Virus record (IMG/VR): IMGVR_UViG_3300037508_000909
Coordinates: 1 to 61,633 of that record
DNA: 61,633 nt
From: a virus
Reading direction: 5' to 3' (one strand)
A program made the position numbers and the translations under genes. Position 1 is the first letter of the stretch, and each line of letters begins with the position of its first letter. Below, piece by piece: positions 17,879 through 28,175 of this stretch. The notes beneath the pieces are model-generated. The model saw nothing but the letters and a program-made list of their open reading frames with translations, did not search any database and was not told the DNA's origin.

Positions 17879-20800
17879 ATGTTTGTCTCAGAGATTTACG
17901 ACGAGATTTCTGAGATTCTGGCGACGACCGACAGCAACCGGATTTACCGGAAGCTGTCGCAAGCCGTTCAGGGTCTTATGGATTCCGGTCACTACCACCA
18001 CCTGATTTCGCAGGTGGACGTATGCACCGGATGGGATGGGATGAGCGTCACGCTCCCGCGTGGAATCGAAGTCCCTCTCGCTGTAAACACTGACGGCTCG
18101 CCGCTTTACTTTCGCAGCAGGTTATTTCAGTACCATATCAACAAAGGCGGGATGTACTCGCCCGTTTCGTGGGCGTGGGACGACCGTGGGTTTGTTCCCG
18201 TTGTCATGGACATCCTCCAGCCTTCGCAACTCATTGCGATTGCAGAGCACGAAAGTGATGTCGGGGTTCGGCTGCGCGTCATCGGATATGACGGGAACAA
18301 TCGTGCTCTTAGGACGCAAACAGAAGCAGGAGAGGGCGTTGACGGGCTTTACGTTACGGCTCATGCCATATCCGACTTCCCGCTTGGGCTGATTCAGCCG
18401 GACAGCGTCAACATTCTGTTGCGGTCGGCAAAGACAAAGCCGCTTTACGAGTTTACAGCACAGTCCGGCTCGCACAACTTTGTTGCTGGTACACTCGCAA
18501 AAATTACGTTTGTAACGACTACGCCAAAGCCGTTGAGCAACAACGGTAACTACTACATCGGAACGCCTTCCGCCAGCACGGTAACACTGCATCAATCCCA
18601 ACTGGATGCCGAGAATGGCATCAACGGAATTCAAATCACCGACCTTCGCAACAACCTCAACGCGAACGTGCTTGGAGACTTTGAAAATACACGCTCAGTG
18701 CAGGTTTCGACTGCATTGTATCTTCCAGCGGCGACAGCATTTGGAAGCATCTTTCCGAAAATCCAAACAGGCACGGAAGTGCGGTTTGAAAAGATATCGA
18801 ACCTTGAGCTTCCGGCTCCCCTTGCAACGGAAACGGTATACTTTGCGCGAATCCTCGATGACGCTTACAACATTGTTGTTTACAAAACATCTTCGGACGC
18901 ATCTAACGACATCAATCGCATACTGTTAAGCGGAAGCAAAAACAACAGCACAATCGTTGTTCGCAATCCGATTGCCCCAGAAACAACGCTGGAATTCACG
19001 CTCGACGCCCCATTTTCGACTGGCGATTTGGTTCAAGCGTACTCTGCTGGAGGCTCGCTCCCAGAGCCGTTATTGAGCGGTCAGAACTACTACGCAAGAA
19101 GGATTGACGGAAAAAACGTCACGCTGCATGAATCTTACGAGGCTTCCTTGTCGGGTGAAAAGCCAATCGTATTTACCACTACGGGCAGTGGGCAGAATAG
19201 CGTTGCGAAACTCATTCCGGCGCAATCCAGCGCGGGTAAAGTTTCAAACATATCCGCCAGCGGCATAAGCATAAATCCAGCGACTGGGCAAGGCGCAGAG
19301 ATAACCGCTGTTGTCACTGGGCCAGTGACATTTGCATCAATTGTTTCAGGTGGAGGTGGTTATACAAACGTCCCTGCCGTGAAGTTTGACGACATTGGAG
19401 GTATCGGGTACACGGGAGCACCAATCGTTCAAATCGAATCGCCAAACGACCCTACTGGAACTCAAGCGACCGCTGAGGCCGTAATGAAGACAGACCCAGC
19501 CACTGGTCTGCAATATGTTGGATTTGTAAAGGTTACAAATGGTGGGACGAAATACTCAGCGACATCGTTGCCAACAGTTAAATTCATTGGGAATGCCACG
19601 TTCCATGCGCGTGCAAGGGCAGTTGTGCAAGGCCAGTCTGTGACCCGAATCGACCTGTATGGTTATGGGACGGGAGCCGCTGCGATTGCCTCAGTAAACA
19701 CTGTTCTTGAGTCCAGACCCGTCAATGCAATCACTTTAACGTCAGGAGGCTCTGGCTATCGATACACGCCAAGAATTGAAATTGAGCAATCAGCCTCCCC
19801 AAGATATATCTTTGCTGCCTCGCCAACTGCTGGCGGGAACATTTTAAACTTTAGGGCTGTTTTGCGCGAAAGCAGTGCAAATGTAGAGCTAATTGCATCG
19901 TCGATTTCTTATGTAAGCTCTGAAACAACTAGCTCGCTGGCTCAGAAGGTTGTAAATGCAATAAACAACAACACTGTAACATCAGGCTTTACAGCACAAA
20001 CTGTATCATTTGGGCCTTACTCTGGTGTATCGGTAAGCAATGTATCTGGAAAAGTAATTCAAACATTTGATGTTGTTTACAGCAATGCCACGACTGCCCC
20101 GAAAGCTGCAAATGTTGGGTGCGTAGCGGAGATGCCAATAACAATACAAGCCCCACCATCTGTTGATTCAATTAAAGTTACAGGCAACATTGGCTCAGGT
20201 GGCGTCGTAAGTGGTATAAATACCACTCCAGAAGGATTTAACGTCTCAAAATTAAAAGTTGGGATGGGCGTTTCTGGAACTGGCATAGCTGCAAATGCAA
20301 CTATATCCGCTATCAATTCACCAAATTTTACAATAACTCCAGCACCAACGGCTGGAACTAATATTGAAATAACAATATCGCTTGGAATAATATCATCGCT
20401 TCTCGCAAGCGGCAATACAACCGACCTTTTAGGAAATGTAAATCTATATTTCAAAGCAAGCGACTCAACAAACGTCCTAGCCACTTTAATATCGGCAGGA
20501 ATAACTGCATTTTCCGCCTCAACTGGATACTATGCAAGCGCGACTGATAATAAGATTTTTATACTTAACGCTCAGAATGCCCCAATAACATCGCTTGTAT
20601 TAACCGCTTCGCCAGCGTTAACTTACGATACTATATTCCCAAGTTCGTTTGCCTACGCAAAATGCTCAATAACAACAAACTTTATTTCAGAATATGAAAT
20701 AACAAATGCTGGCTCCGGCTATACAAACGCACCAGCATTGCTTGTTGCCGGAACGACCGGAAGCGGAGCGAGCGCAAGCGCAGTTGTGGATTCTGCGACT

Positions 20801-23023
20801 GGGAAAATAACTGCCGTCGATGTCATAACTCAGGGGACTGGGTACACTACCATTCCAGCCGTTGCAGTCAGTCCATCAACTGGAATGTTCGTTCAGTTCT
20901 CTTCAACCGGAACGCTTCCAAGTCCACTCATTCAAGGAGTCACATATCGCGCTGAAACCCCATTTGATTCCAGCGGAACCTTTACGGTAAAAAATATTGA
21001 CTTCAGCGATGTCAATATAACTTCTTCTGCAACAGGCGAATTTAACGTAGTCATATCGAGAACATTTGGCATTGGATTCACAAATAACTGGATAGGAGAC
21101 TTTTCTTGGGTTCGTCAAGGGATGACAACGTATTTTGACACTGACTACTCGTTCCCAAAAACGCTTGTAACTGACGCAAACACTTCGCCGGATGCAGGGC
21201 AAATAAACTCGTCAACTCAATTTTTCACAAGAAAGCTCTCTGATAGCAAGATAGCTGTCTATTCGTCACTTGCAGACGCAAACAATCCGCCAACAACCGT
21301 AAACACGTCAAATTCCTCAGTTGCGCCATCGGTTAGCAGCTTGCAGTTTTTGCTCAACGCCCAAACCTCACCGATTAAATTTAAAGTTGGTCAAGGAGTT
21401 TCTGTGCTTTCAGTAGGAAAGCCAGTTGGGTCTACGACGTTTATGAGTGGCTCTGTAGTTAGCTACACAGAGTCGGGAGGGACAAGAACGCTTGTTGTCA
21501 ATGTTACAAAAGTGTCCGGCGATACAACCACTTACAACAGTTGGCAAATCACGTCGGATTTTGCATACGGGTTGATTCGACCTCAAGACTTAGGGTACGG
21601 CCCGCTTTATTTTGCAGTGAAGGGGACGGCTCAAGCTGTTGTTTTTGGCGGAAACAGATTGACTCCAGAATCGATAAACTATCTCGCTCAAGACCAGATA
21701 GTTAAATTTAGGGCTGGCTCCGGCTCACAACTTCCGGCGGGCATTTCTCCAACGCTGAATTATAAAATCAAAATCAACGAAAACGACGTTGATGTATACA
21801 CAACTCAAGGCTCTCCTGTTCAAATAACTGGCTTTCAACTTGGAGTGATGGAAATGGTTATTGCTGAAACCTTTTCCATCGCTCCAACTGAACTAATTGA
21901 GTGCGAGGACTATCTCTTCTCGGATGGAAGCGGAGTGGCACTCACACCACTGGATTCAACGTATGAGCTTCCATATACTCCATCCCCAGAATCGAATTAC
22001 AGGCTTTCACGGGCTGGCAAAAACCAATTTAAACTGAAGCGTTCATCGATATCTTCGCTTGCAATTATTTACGGAGGCACAGGTTACACGTCAAACCCAT
22101 CAGTCAACATTGTCAGCGAAATGGGTTCAGGGGCGACAGCACTAGCGACCGTGAGCGGCCCAATAAACAGAATCGACATTACCAATGGTGGGCAAAATTA
22201 TAGCGGAATAATTCCACCGATAGTAACAATTACTGGCGGAAGCGGCACAGGTGCAACTGCAACAGCAGAAGTTTACGCTGGTGCAGTCACGGGTATTACC
22301 ATCACCTCCGGAGGTTCCGGATACACGCTCCCGCTGACGGTTACCATTACGCCAGCGTCGGGTCAATCTGGGTCTGGAGCCACAGCAGTGGCTTTTTTAA
22401 ACGGCTCTGTGACTTCACTGACGTTGACGAATTCCGGCTCTGGATATGTACAAGAGCCGACCATCGTGTTCTCTGGCGGAGGAGGCGTTGGCGCGGCTGC
22501 TAGAGCCGATTTTGGCGGGTTCTTAAAATGGTTTTCAACAGGAACAAGTCCAGACCTTGACTTTTTTGTTTCGAGTCAAGAAAAACCAATTCTTGTCAAA
22601 AATATCGAGCACATCGAAAAGCCGAAAACGTCCGGATTCATTTCGTTGTACGCGGCAGACTTCGGCAGGTCGAATGACCTAACGCTCATCGGTCAATATC
22701 ATCCGACCGAAACCAACCCGAAGTATCGACGCATCCGGCTTGGCAAAAAGTGCGCTTGGGCGCGAATCCTTTACCAGCCGAAAGCACCAAGGTTCGAGTC
22801 TCCGCTTGATTACATTCCGGTCGAAAATGCTCGCGCAGTCATTGCCGCTGTTCATGCGGTAGACCTTGAGGATAAGGACTTTCTCGACCAAGCGCAACGC
22901 TACTGGCAGTTGGCGACGACGTATCTTCGAGCGCAAAGCGAAAGCCTCGATGGTCACGCAATGCAAACGCCTCAAATTAACAACATTACGTTTGGCGACG
23001 GGACTGACCCTGTCATGTTCTAA
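17879..23023 (+). CDS. Giant tail adaptor-like protein with GxGY repeats
   Basis: 1714 residues. The N-terminus (MFVSEIYDEISEILATTDSN, then a helical segment) and C-terminus (helical, AVHAVDLEDKDFLDQAQRYW) look like the two ends of a head-tail adaptor or tail tubular protein. The roughly 1500 residues between are beta-rich. At least eight short units of the form GGSGYTxxPxVxI recur between about 19345 and 22470, a beta-repeat pattern. It is followed without a gap by the nozzle-like gene, the adaptor-nozzle order of short-tailed phages. The structural role is likely; adaptor assignment is inference. Confidence 0.6.
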   Translation: MFVSEIYDEISEILATTDSNRIYRKLSQAVQGLMDSGHYHHLISQVDVCTGWDGMSVTLPRGIEVPLAVNTDGSPLYFRSRLFQYHINKGGMYSPVSWAWDDRGFVPVVMDILQPSQLIAIAEHESDVGVRLRVIGYDGNNRALRTQTEAGEGVDGLYVTAHAISDFPLGLIQPDSVNILLRSAKTKPLYEFTAQSGSHNFVAGTLAKITFVTTTPKPLSNNGNYYIGTPSASTVTLHQSQLDAENGINGIQITDLRNNLNANVLGDFENTRSVQVSTALYLPAATAFGSIFPKIQTGTEVRFEKISNLELPAPLATETVYFARILDDAYNIVVYKTSSDASNDINRILLSGSKNNSTIVVRNPIAPETTLEFTLDAPFSTGDLVQAYSAGGSLPEPLLSGQNYYARRIDGKNVTLHESYEASLSGEKPIVFTTTGSGQNSVAKLIPAQSSAGKVSNISASGISINPATGQGAEITAVVTGPVTFASIVSGGGGYTNVPAVKFDDIGGIGYTGAPIVQIESPNDPTGTQATAEAVMKTDPATGLQYVGFVKVTNGGTKYSATSLPTVKFIGNATFHARARAVVQGQSVTRIDLYGYGTGAAAIASVNTVLESRPVNAITLTSGGSGYRYTPRIEIEQSASPRYIFAASPTAGGNILNFRAVLRESSANVELIASSISYVSSETTSSLAQKVVNAINNNTVTSGFTAQTVSFGPYSGVSVSNVSGKVIQTFDVVYSNATTAPKAANVGCVAEMPITIQAPPSVDSIKVTGNIGSGGVVSGINTTPEGFNVSKLKVGMGVSGTGIAANATISAINSPNFTITPAPTAGTNIEITISLGIISSLLASGNTTDLLGNVNLYFKASDSTNVLATLISAGITAFSASTGYYASATDNKIFILNAQNAPITSLVLTASPALTYDTIFPSSFAYAKCSITTNFISEYEITNAGSGYTNAPALLVAGTTGSGASASAVVDSATGKITAVDVITQGTGYTTIPAVAVSPSTGMFVQFSSTGTLPSPLIQGVTYRAETPFDSSGTFTVKNIDFSDVNITSSATGEFNVVISRTFGIGFTNNWIGDFSWVRQGMTTYFDTDYSFPKTLVTDANTSPDAGQINSSTQFFTRKLSDSKIAVYSSLADANNPPTTVNTSNSSVAPSVSSLQFLLNAQTSPIKFKVGQGVSVLSVGKPVGSTTFMSGSVVSYTESGGTRTLVVNVTKVSGDTTTYNSWQITSDFAYGLIRPQDLGYGPLYFAVKGTAQAVVFGGNRLTPESINYLAQDQIVKFRAGSGSQLPAGISPTLNYKIKINENDVDVYTTQGSPVQITGFQLGVMEMVIAETFSIAPTELIECEDYLFSDGSGVALTPLDSTYELPYTPSPESNYRLSRAGKNQFKLKRSSISSLAIIYGGTGYTSNPSVNIVSEMGSGATALATVSGPINRIDITNGGQNYSGIIPPIVTITGGSGTGATATAEVYAGAVTGITITSGGSGYTLPLTVTITPASGQSGSGATAVAFLNGSVTSLTLTNSGSGYVQEPTIVFSGGGGVGAAARADFGGFLKWFSTGTSPDLDFFVSSQEKPILVKNIEHIEKPKTSGFISLYAADFGRSNDLTLIGQYHPTETNPKYRRIRLGKKCAWARILYQPKAPRFESPLDYIPVENARAVIAAVHAVDLEDKDFLDQAQRYWQLATTYLRAQSESLDGHAMQTPQINNITFGDGTDPVMF

Positions 23024-25146
23024 TGAAGAGTCCGCAAATCACTTCGGGGCGCGTTCAGAAAGCCAGCGCGGGCTGGATTCATGGAGTCAACTCCGTTCGC
23101 AACCCGTGGGCCTTACCGGAAGACCAAATCAAGTGGGCGCAGAACTGCACCATTCGTGGTGGCATAGGTCAGACGCGCAATGGATTCCGGATGAAGCTCT
23201 CGTTGCCCAAAGGGAATTTTCAAGGCGGAATTGTTTTTTCTGCGAACAAGCAGAACGAGGCTGCGACAACGATTGAAACGGCTGAAGGGCAACTGATTTT
23301 CAAGCCTCAAAGCATTTTCACGCCCAGCGGCGAATCTTCACAAGAGTATGAAATACCGTATCTTGTGTTTGCTGTTGATGGCATAGTTTACTACGCGCCA
23401 TTCCCTTTGACGCAACCAGCCGATTGGGCGGAGTACAGGTTGACTAATATTCGGCTCAACGCCGACGTAAAAAAAGTCAACTTTGTCATCGCGACGCAAT
23501 CCGCAATCGTTTCGAGCGGGGACGTAACCGTTACCCCATCGCATCGGCTGGTTATTGTGCAGGATGGCGTTTCGCAGCCGTGCTACTGGGACGGCTCGAA
23601 TAAAACAGGCAACGTCGCAACCAAAATGCCCGTTGGGTACTGGATGGCTTATTCGGGAAGTCGCCTCTGGCTTGCAAGCGGCAACATCATCTCAGCAAGC
23701 GATTTAGGCGACCCGCTTTCGTGGGAGGAGCGTAAGTCTGGCACGGGTCGCGGGGATTTCTCCGTCCCGCGTCCGGTCACTGCAATGGTTGATTACATCG
23801 GCCAAAACACCGAGTCTCGACTCTATGTGTTCACCGACCGAGCGACCTATTCGCTCGCATCCGGAATTCTCGACAGAACGCTTTGGCCTCAAACGGCAAA
23901 CTTCCAAACGACTCTGTATCCGAACATTGGATGCGTCGCTGGAAAGTCAATTGCATTTCAAGCCGGAATGATGTGGTGGTTCTCGCAAGGCGGACTTGTT
24001 TCTGTCGATGTTGCTGCCGCTTCATACCTCTCATCGCAAGTACTTTACAAAGACATCGAAATGGCGAAAGCCAAGCGATTGATGGCTCCAGACTTGTCGG
24101 GCATTTGTTGCGCTGCCTTTGAAAACTACCTGCTAACCTCGATTCCCTATGCCGAGCCGCTGAACTCTGCGACGATGGTTTTGGACTACGCGGCAGCGTC
24201 TGAATGGAACCAGAGCCGCTCGCCCGCGTGGGCTGGCGTTTGGACGGGGATTCGTCCGATTGAGTGGCTCAACGCTTACATCGGCAACGAGCCAAAGTTG
24301 TTTGCGCTGTCGGTCGATTACGCTCCCACGGGAGACCAGTCGTTCAATCACGTTTGGGAGGCTTTCCGTCCGGAGCGGTACGATACGTTTTTGGAAATTC
24401 GGCCAAGCGGAACAGTCGCAGAGCGTCAACAGCGGATTTACTGTCAGGTCGAAACCGCACTCATGGGCGACGGGATGGATTTGAAGCAACTCGTTTACGG
24501 AGAGGTAGATTGCTCTCAGATTTCCGGAACTGTTGACGTAAAAATCTCATACAGAGGCACAAAGGGGGCATACAACGAAATCCTGACCCAGCGCATCTTG
24601 GCTGCAACAAATGTCGCCGAGTACAAAAACTCACCGGACTACGCCAAAGTCAAAGACTTCGGGCTTTTGCAAACGCAGAGCCGTCGATTGATAACGCGAA
24701 ACATCGAAGGCGACGCACGCATAACTTCTTGTGAATCAAAGGATACGCAAAACGTGGACAAGGCGTTTTCCTACCTGATTGAATGGTGTGGTGCGCTCGG
24801 AGTTGAAGGTGTGCGAATGTTCCAAGACCCGTGGGCCGAACGCTCGGTCGGAGGCACAAAAATCATTGAAACCAAGTACTGCGTTGTCGGCGAGAATGGG
24901 CAGAGTGCGCTCATCGACATTCCAACCGCAACTCAAGCTCCGATTGCGCGACAGTGGCTTTCTTCGCAAACCAGAACCTACACGGATGTTTGCCCGAATG
25001 GCGGGCCAAAAATAACTGTAACAGCAACAGCCTCTGCGACTTCTATTGTTTCGCAAGCTGATGCAGACCAGATTGCCAGCGACAAAGCGATACGCGAAGC
25101 GACGGTTGCCGCGAAACAACAACGTCTCTCACGTCCTTGCCCGTAA
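23023..25146 (+). CDS. Tail nozzle (tail tubular protein B)-like protein
   Basis: 707 residues. The N-terminal block NSVRNPWALPEDQIKWAQNC plus TIRGGIGQTRNGFRM matches the opening seen in nozzle/stabilisation-type phage tail proteins. The body is rich in beta strands with repeated short blades, consistent with a propeller or tubular nozzle. The start overlaps the adaptor stop (TAATG). The C-terminal 60 residues are Ala/Thr rich. The call rests on the N-terminal pattern and gene order. Confidence 0.65.
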   Translation: MKSPQITSGRVQKASAGWIHGVNSVRNPWALPEDQIKWAQNCTIRGGIGQTRNGFRMKLSLPKGNFQGGIVFSANKQNEAATTIETAEGQLIFKPQSIFTPSGESSQEYEIPYLVFAVDGIVYYAPFPLTQPADWAEYRLTNIRLNADVKKVNFVIATQSAIVSSGDVTVTPSHRLVIVQDGVSQPCYWDGSNKTGNVATKMPVGYWMAYSGSRLWLASGNIISASDLGDPLSWEERKSGTGRGDFSVPRPVTAMVDYIGQNTESRLYVFTDRATYSLASGILDRTLWPQTANFQTTLYPNIGCVAGKSIAFQAGMMWWFSQGGLVSVDVAAASYLSSQVLYKDIEMAKAKRLMAPDLSGICCAAFENYLLTSIPYAEPLNSATMVLDYAAASEWNQSRSPAWAGVWTGIRPIEWLNAYIGNEPKLFALSVDYAPTGDQSFNHVWEAFRPERYDTFLEIRPSGTVAERQQRIYCQVETALMGDGMDLKQLVYGEVDCSQISGTVDVKISYRGTKGAYNEILTQRILAATNVAEYKNSPDYAKVKDFGLLQTQSRRLITRNIEGDARITSCESKDTQNVDKAFSYLIEWCGALGVEGVRMFQDPWAERSVGGTKIIETKYCVVGENGQSALIDIPTATQAPIARQWLSSQTRTYTDVCPNGGPKITVTATASATSIVSQADADQIASDKAIREATVAAKQQRLSRPCP

Positions 25147-25147
25147 T

Positions 25148-25390
25148 ATGCCATCAATCGACGACGCAACAAAAAAAATCGAGTCATACCCAAACTTGTT
25201 TATATCACCGTTTGGAAACGATGGCTCGATTCAACTGTATTCGTCGATTCCTTTTGGTAATCAAAACAACACAGAATGCTTGCCTTGTGTTGTTTGCGGG
25301 ACATCCGAGAACCGATTCGCAGAAATAAATGATGCTGCACTCGAAGCTGCATCGACAGACAAAAATGGCGTGGTTATAACCTTCTCCTAA
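25148..25390 (+). CDS. Small hypothetical protein
   Basis: 80 residues from ATG 25148, just after the nozzle stop (TAATATG). Contains CLPCVVCG, a possible metal or redox site. The in-frame ATG at 25046 lies within the nozzle gene and is rejected. Function unknown. Confidence 0.5.
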   Translation: MPSIDDATKKIESYPNLFISPFGNDGSIQLYSSIPFGNQNNTECLPCVVCGTSENRFAEINDAALEAASTDKNGVVITFS

Positions 25391-25776
25391 TGCGAGAAAA
25401 CATCACATACCGCTTGACTCCGGCAGGGACTCAGCAATTTGCTGAGTTGCAAGCATTTGCGGAGTCTTTTGGTCACAAAATACATCCGCATCCGAACATC
25501 TCGACGTTTGCTCATTATCGCGGGCAGCGACTGTTTGGATACAGCGACCACGTCTTCATGCCGACGTGCTATCCAGCTTGGCATCCGGAGTTTACGAAGC
25601 CGCGAGACATCATTGACGTGATGGCGCACTGGAAAGCTCACTGCGAGTTGTCTGGCAAAATGGGATGCCTTGCCGTGCCGCTCGACAACGATGATGGCAA
25701 AGGAAACTTCAGCGAAGAGGTAATGCAAACAATTGGTTTGCAGAGATTAAAACGAGAACTTTACTTGCCGATTTAA
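25390..25776 (+). CDS. Hypothetical protein
   Basis: 128 residues, His and aromatic rich (GHKIHPHPNISTFAHYRG, FMPTCYPAWHPEFTKP), overlapping its neighbour by one base (TAATG). The spacing of His and Cys would allow a metal site, but no family was recognised. It sits in the tail/virion-internal block. Confidence 0.5.
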   Translation: MRENITYRLTPAGTQQFAELQAFAESFGHKIHPHPNISTFAHYRGQRLFGYSDHVFMPTCYPAWHPEFTKPRDIIDVMAHWKAHCELSGKMGCLAVPLDNDDGKGNFSEEVMQTIGLQRLKRELYLPI

Positions 25777-25777
25777 T

Positions 25778-26806
25778 ATGGGTGGCTCACCAGCAACGAT
25801 TCCAGCAAAACCGGATTTCTCAGTTGATGCTTTAAAAGTTCAGCTTGAAGGAGAGCAGGGTCGTTCCCGTTTGGCTCAAGAGATGAAGCAGCTTGGGTAT
25901 GCTGCAAACGCCCCTCTGGAGAATTTTACACCGGATGTTTGGGGGCCGGATGGCTTGCAAACACAGGCAGCGCAAATTGCTGCAATCAATGCATTTAAAT
26001 CCAAGAAAAACGAGCAAGAAGCAAATCCGGCTGCGGCAGCGATTCGGGAGCGGCTTCCGAAAATGATTGAGGAGGACTTGTCTGAGGACGCATGGAAAAA
26101 GAGAATGCAGTCGTGGGCGAAAGATGCTGGCATCACGCTCGGCGTTAAAACAGGTCTGGGAGATAGCACTGTCGCCCGCAGCGCACTGTTCGATGCAGCG
26201 ACTGAGGAAGGTGACCGTATTCGCAAAGAGCGTAAAGCAGAAGCCGCGCAGTTTCTCGCTTCAAATCCCCTTCAAAATGTTGGTCTCGACGCAGGGTCAC
26301 TTTTAAGCGCAAACCAATCGGCATTGCAAAATGCCATGACGCAGCGGAATAGCTTTCGCGATGCAATGTTTGGCAGAGTCGGACAGGCCAATCAAGCGAC
26401 CAGTGACTGGCTGAACAAAATGGGAGACACAATGTCACGCGCATCAGATTCTTACAAGCAAAGCTGGGACAACTACGCGCAAGGTATGGCGAAAGCGGCA
26501 GAGCAAAAAGCTGCCGCACGCAGCAAAATGATAGGAACAGTGGCTCAAATCGGCGGGACTGCGCTTGGCTCAATGGTGGGGATGCCGATGCTTGGTTCCG
26601 TCGTCGGAGGGCTTGTTGGGGCTGCTGCTGGAGGCAGTGGCACTGGCGGAGCAGAGCTTATGAATGCGATGGGCGCAACTCGCGGAGGAGGCGGCGGAGA
26701 AGGCGGAGGAGGCGGAAGATACGGTGGACTCGCGGATGATTTTTCTTCGTTAAAACAAAAATTCAGCGGTGAAAAACCGTGGTTTCCTTGGAGCCAAAAA
26801 TCTTAA
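25778..26806 (+). CDS. Virion-internal-type protein with hydrophobic Gly-rich C-terminus
   Basis: 342 residues. Helical, charged N-terminal 240 residues (NAMTQRNSFRDAMFGRVGQA). Then comes a hydrophobic, small-residue segment IGTVAQIGGTALGSMVGMPM continuing to about residue 290, a Gly tract, and a short basic end. A helical body with an amphipathic or membrane-inserting Ala/Gly segment is the usual look of short-tail phage internal or ejected proteins. Function inferred. Confidence 0.5.
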   Translation: MGGSPATIPAKPDFSVDALKVQLEGEQGRSRLAQEMKQLGYAANAPLENFTPDVWGPDGLQTQAAQIAAINAFKSKKNEQEANPAAAAIRERLPKMIEEDLSEDAWKKRMQSWAKDAGITLGVKTGLGDSTVARSALFDAATEEGDRIRKERKAEAAQFLASNPLQNVGLDAGSLLSANQSALQNAMTQRNSFRDAMFGRVGQANQATSDWLNKMGDTMSRASDSYKQSWDNYAQGMAKAAEQKAAARSKMIGTVAQIGGTALGSMVGMPMLGSVVGGLVGAAAGGSGTGGAELMNAMGATRGGGGGEGGGGGRYGGLADDFSSLKQKFSGEKPWFPWSQKS

Positions 26807-26818
26807 CAACAACAACAT

Positions 26819-27244
26819 ATGGGTTCATCATCGTTCCAAATGCCAGCACCGGATTACACGCCGATTACCAAGATGTACGAGCAACAGGCGCAGTTGCAGC
26901 GTGAAGCCGCTGCAAAGGCGGACGCAGCGCAAAAGAAGGCAATGGTGGACGCGCAGGATAACGCTGCTCAACAGGCTCAAACGCAAGCAAATTACGCCGC
27001 CCAACAAGCCCTTGGTCGTCAAGCGGCAGCGCAGGAGGCAAAAGACGCTGCTGCGAAAGAAACGATGAACAAAAGCATGGCGGGCATGGGTTCTGCAATC
27101 GCTGGCTCAGGCTACGACCCAGCCAAGATGGAAGAGGCATTAAAGGTCGCACAACCATTTGCTCTTCCAGCGGTTGCTGATTTGATTGCGAGGCAAAACG
27201 AGCCTCAAAAAGAACGTAAACTCCTCAACCAACTCACTGCGTAA
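26819..27244 (+). CDS. Ala/Gln-rich coiled-coil virion-type protein
   Basis: 141 residues, beginning MGSSSFQMPAPDYTP, then a long Ala/Gln/Lys helix (residues 20-85) with strong coiled-coil character. It overlaps the next start by one base. Its composition is shared with the next two genes, suggesting one set of small virion-internal or core proteins. Confidence 0.5.
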   Translation: MGSSSFQMPAPDYTPITKMYEQQAQLQREAAAKADAAQKKAMVDAQDNAAQQAQTQANYAAQQALGRQAAAQEAKDAAAKETMNKSMAGMGSAIAGSGYDPAKMEEALKVAQPFALPAVADLIARQNEPQKERKLLNQLTA

Positions 27245-27693
27245 TGGGAGGCTCAAGACCAGATATGTCTGCGGCAAAAGCTGCTGCAAAAGCTGCTTCG
27301 GAAGAAGCGCAACGAGGTTTTCGTGCCAGCCAACAACAGGCATCGTATGACGCTGCTTTGAGGCGTGCTCAAAATAAACGGGCGGAAGCAGAACAGCAAA
27401 TGACTGCTCCGCTGCAAATGATTCAACCACCGCAGCCAATGCAGCCTCCGGCTCCAACGCAGCCAGCGCAAGCACCTCAATCGCAATCGGCTCAAGTTCG
27501 GTCTGCTGCAAATCCAATGCCTCAAGGAGCTTACGGTTCAGCCCAGCAAGCGAAGATGGCTGCGCTCGGCACTGGGGCGGGAGCAGCGGCCATGAGTCCG
27601 GTCAACACTGCAAGGCCAGCAATGGCAATGGCACCACAGTTGAATTCATTTAACGCGCCAGAAGTAAACAATTTAAAATTCGGAGGAGCATAA
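27244..27693 (+). CDS. Ala/Pro/Gln-rich protein sharing a C-terminal module with its neighbour
   Basis: 149 residues: helical N-terminal half, a Pro/Gln tract (MQPPAPTQPAQAPQSQ), then a C-terminal block of about 45 residues with QQAKMAALGTGAGAA and LNSFNAPEVNNLKFGGA. The same block closes the next protein (QQAKIAALGGGAGAA, LNAFTMPSTKNVQFGGS). The two are therefore probably paralogues, or share a docking or packaging tag. Function unknown. Confidence 0.5.
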   Translation: MGGSRPDMSAAKAAAKAASEEAQRGFRASQQQASYDAALRRAQNKRAEAEQQMTAPLQMIQPPQPMQPPAPTQPAQAPQSQSAQVRSAANPMPQGAYGSAQQAKMAALGTGAGAAAMSPVNTARPAMAMAPQLNSFNAPEVNNLKFGGA

Positions 27694-27694
27694 T

Positions 27695-28174
27695 ATGAGT
27701 TGGGTAGGTGACGCACTTGGAAGAAATAAAGGCAAAAAGCAAGCAGCAAAAGCAAAAGCTGCATTAGCTGCTGCAACAAAGAAGTTTACAGAAGAAGCGG
27801 CTGCGATGAAGAAGCAGACCGACCAAATCCAAAGCTATGCGTATCAGAAAGATGCATTAGCTCGTCGCGAGCAGAAGAAAGCACAGGCCGATGCAGAAGC
27901 GCAGCGAGTTGCCAGCGAGATGTCAAAGGCTGCATCTCCGGCTCAGGCTATTCAACGCGAAAACGAGGAGGCCGCGTCTGTTAATACACCGACTCCAAAT
28001 GTTGCTCCGCCCGCTGAAACCCCGCAACAGGCAAAAATCGCTGCACTTGGCGGAGGTGCTGGCGCGGCATCGGCTCCGGCTATTATGGCAAAAAAAGAAG
28101 AGGCGAAGCCCGCGCCGACTCTGAACGCCTTCACAATGCCATCCACCAAAAACGTACAATTCGGAGGCTCTTAA
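27695..28174 (+). CDS. Coiled-coil protein with shared C-terminal FGGS module
   Basis: 159 residues. Basic helical N-terminus (GKKQAAKAKAALAAATKK), a charged helix to about residue 90, a Pro/Thr linker, and the C-terminal block shared with the preceding gene. Start and stop abut the neighbours (TAATATG at both ends). Probably a virion-internal protein. Confidence 0.5.
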   Translation: MSWVGDALGRNKGKKQAAKAKAALAAATKKFTEEAAAMKKQTDQIQSYAYQKDALARREQKKAQADAEAQRVASEMSKAASPAQAIQRENEEAASVNTPTPNVAPPAETPQQAKIAALGGGAGAASAPAIMAKKEEAKPAPTLNAFTMPSTKNVQFGGS

Positions 28175-28175
28175 T

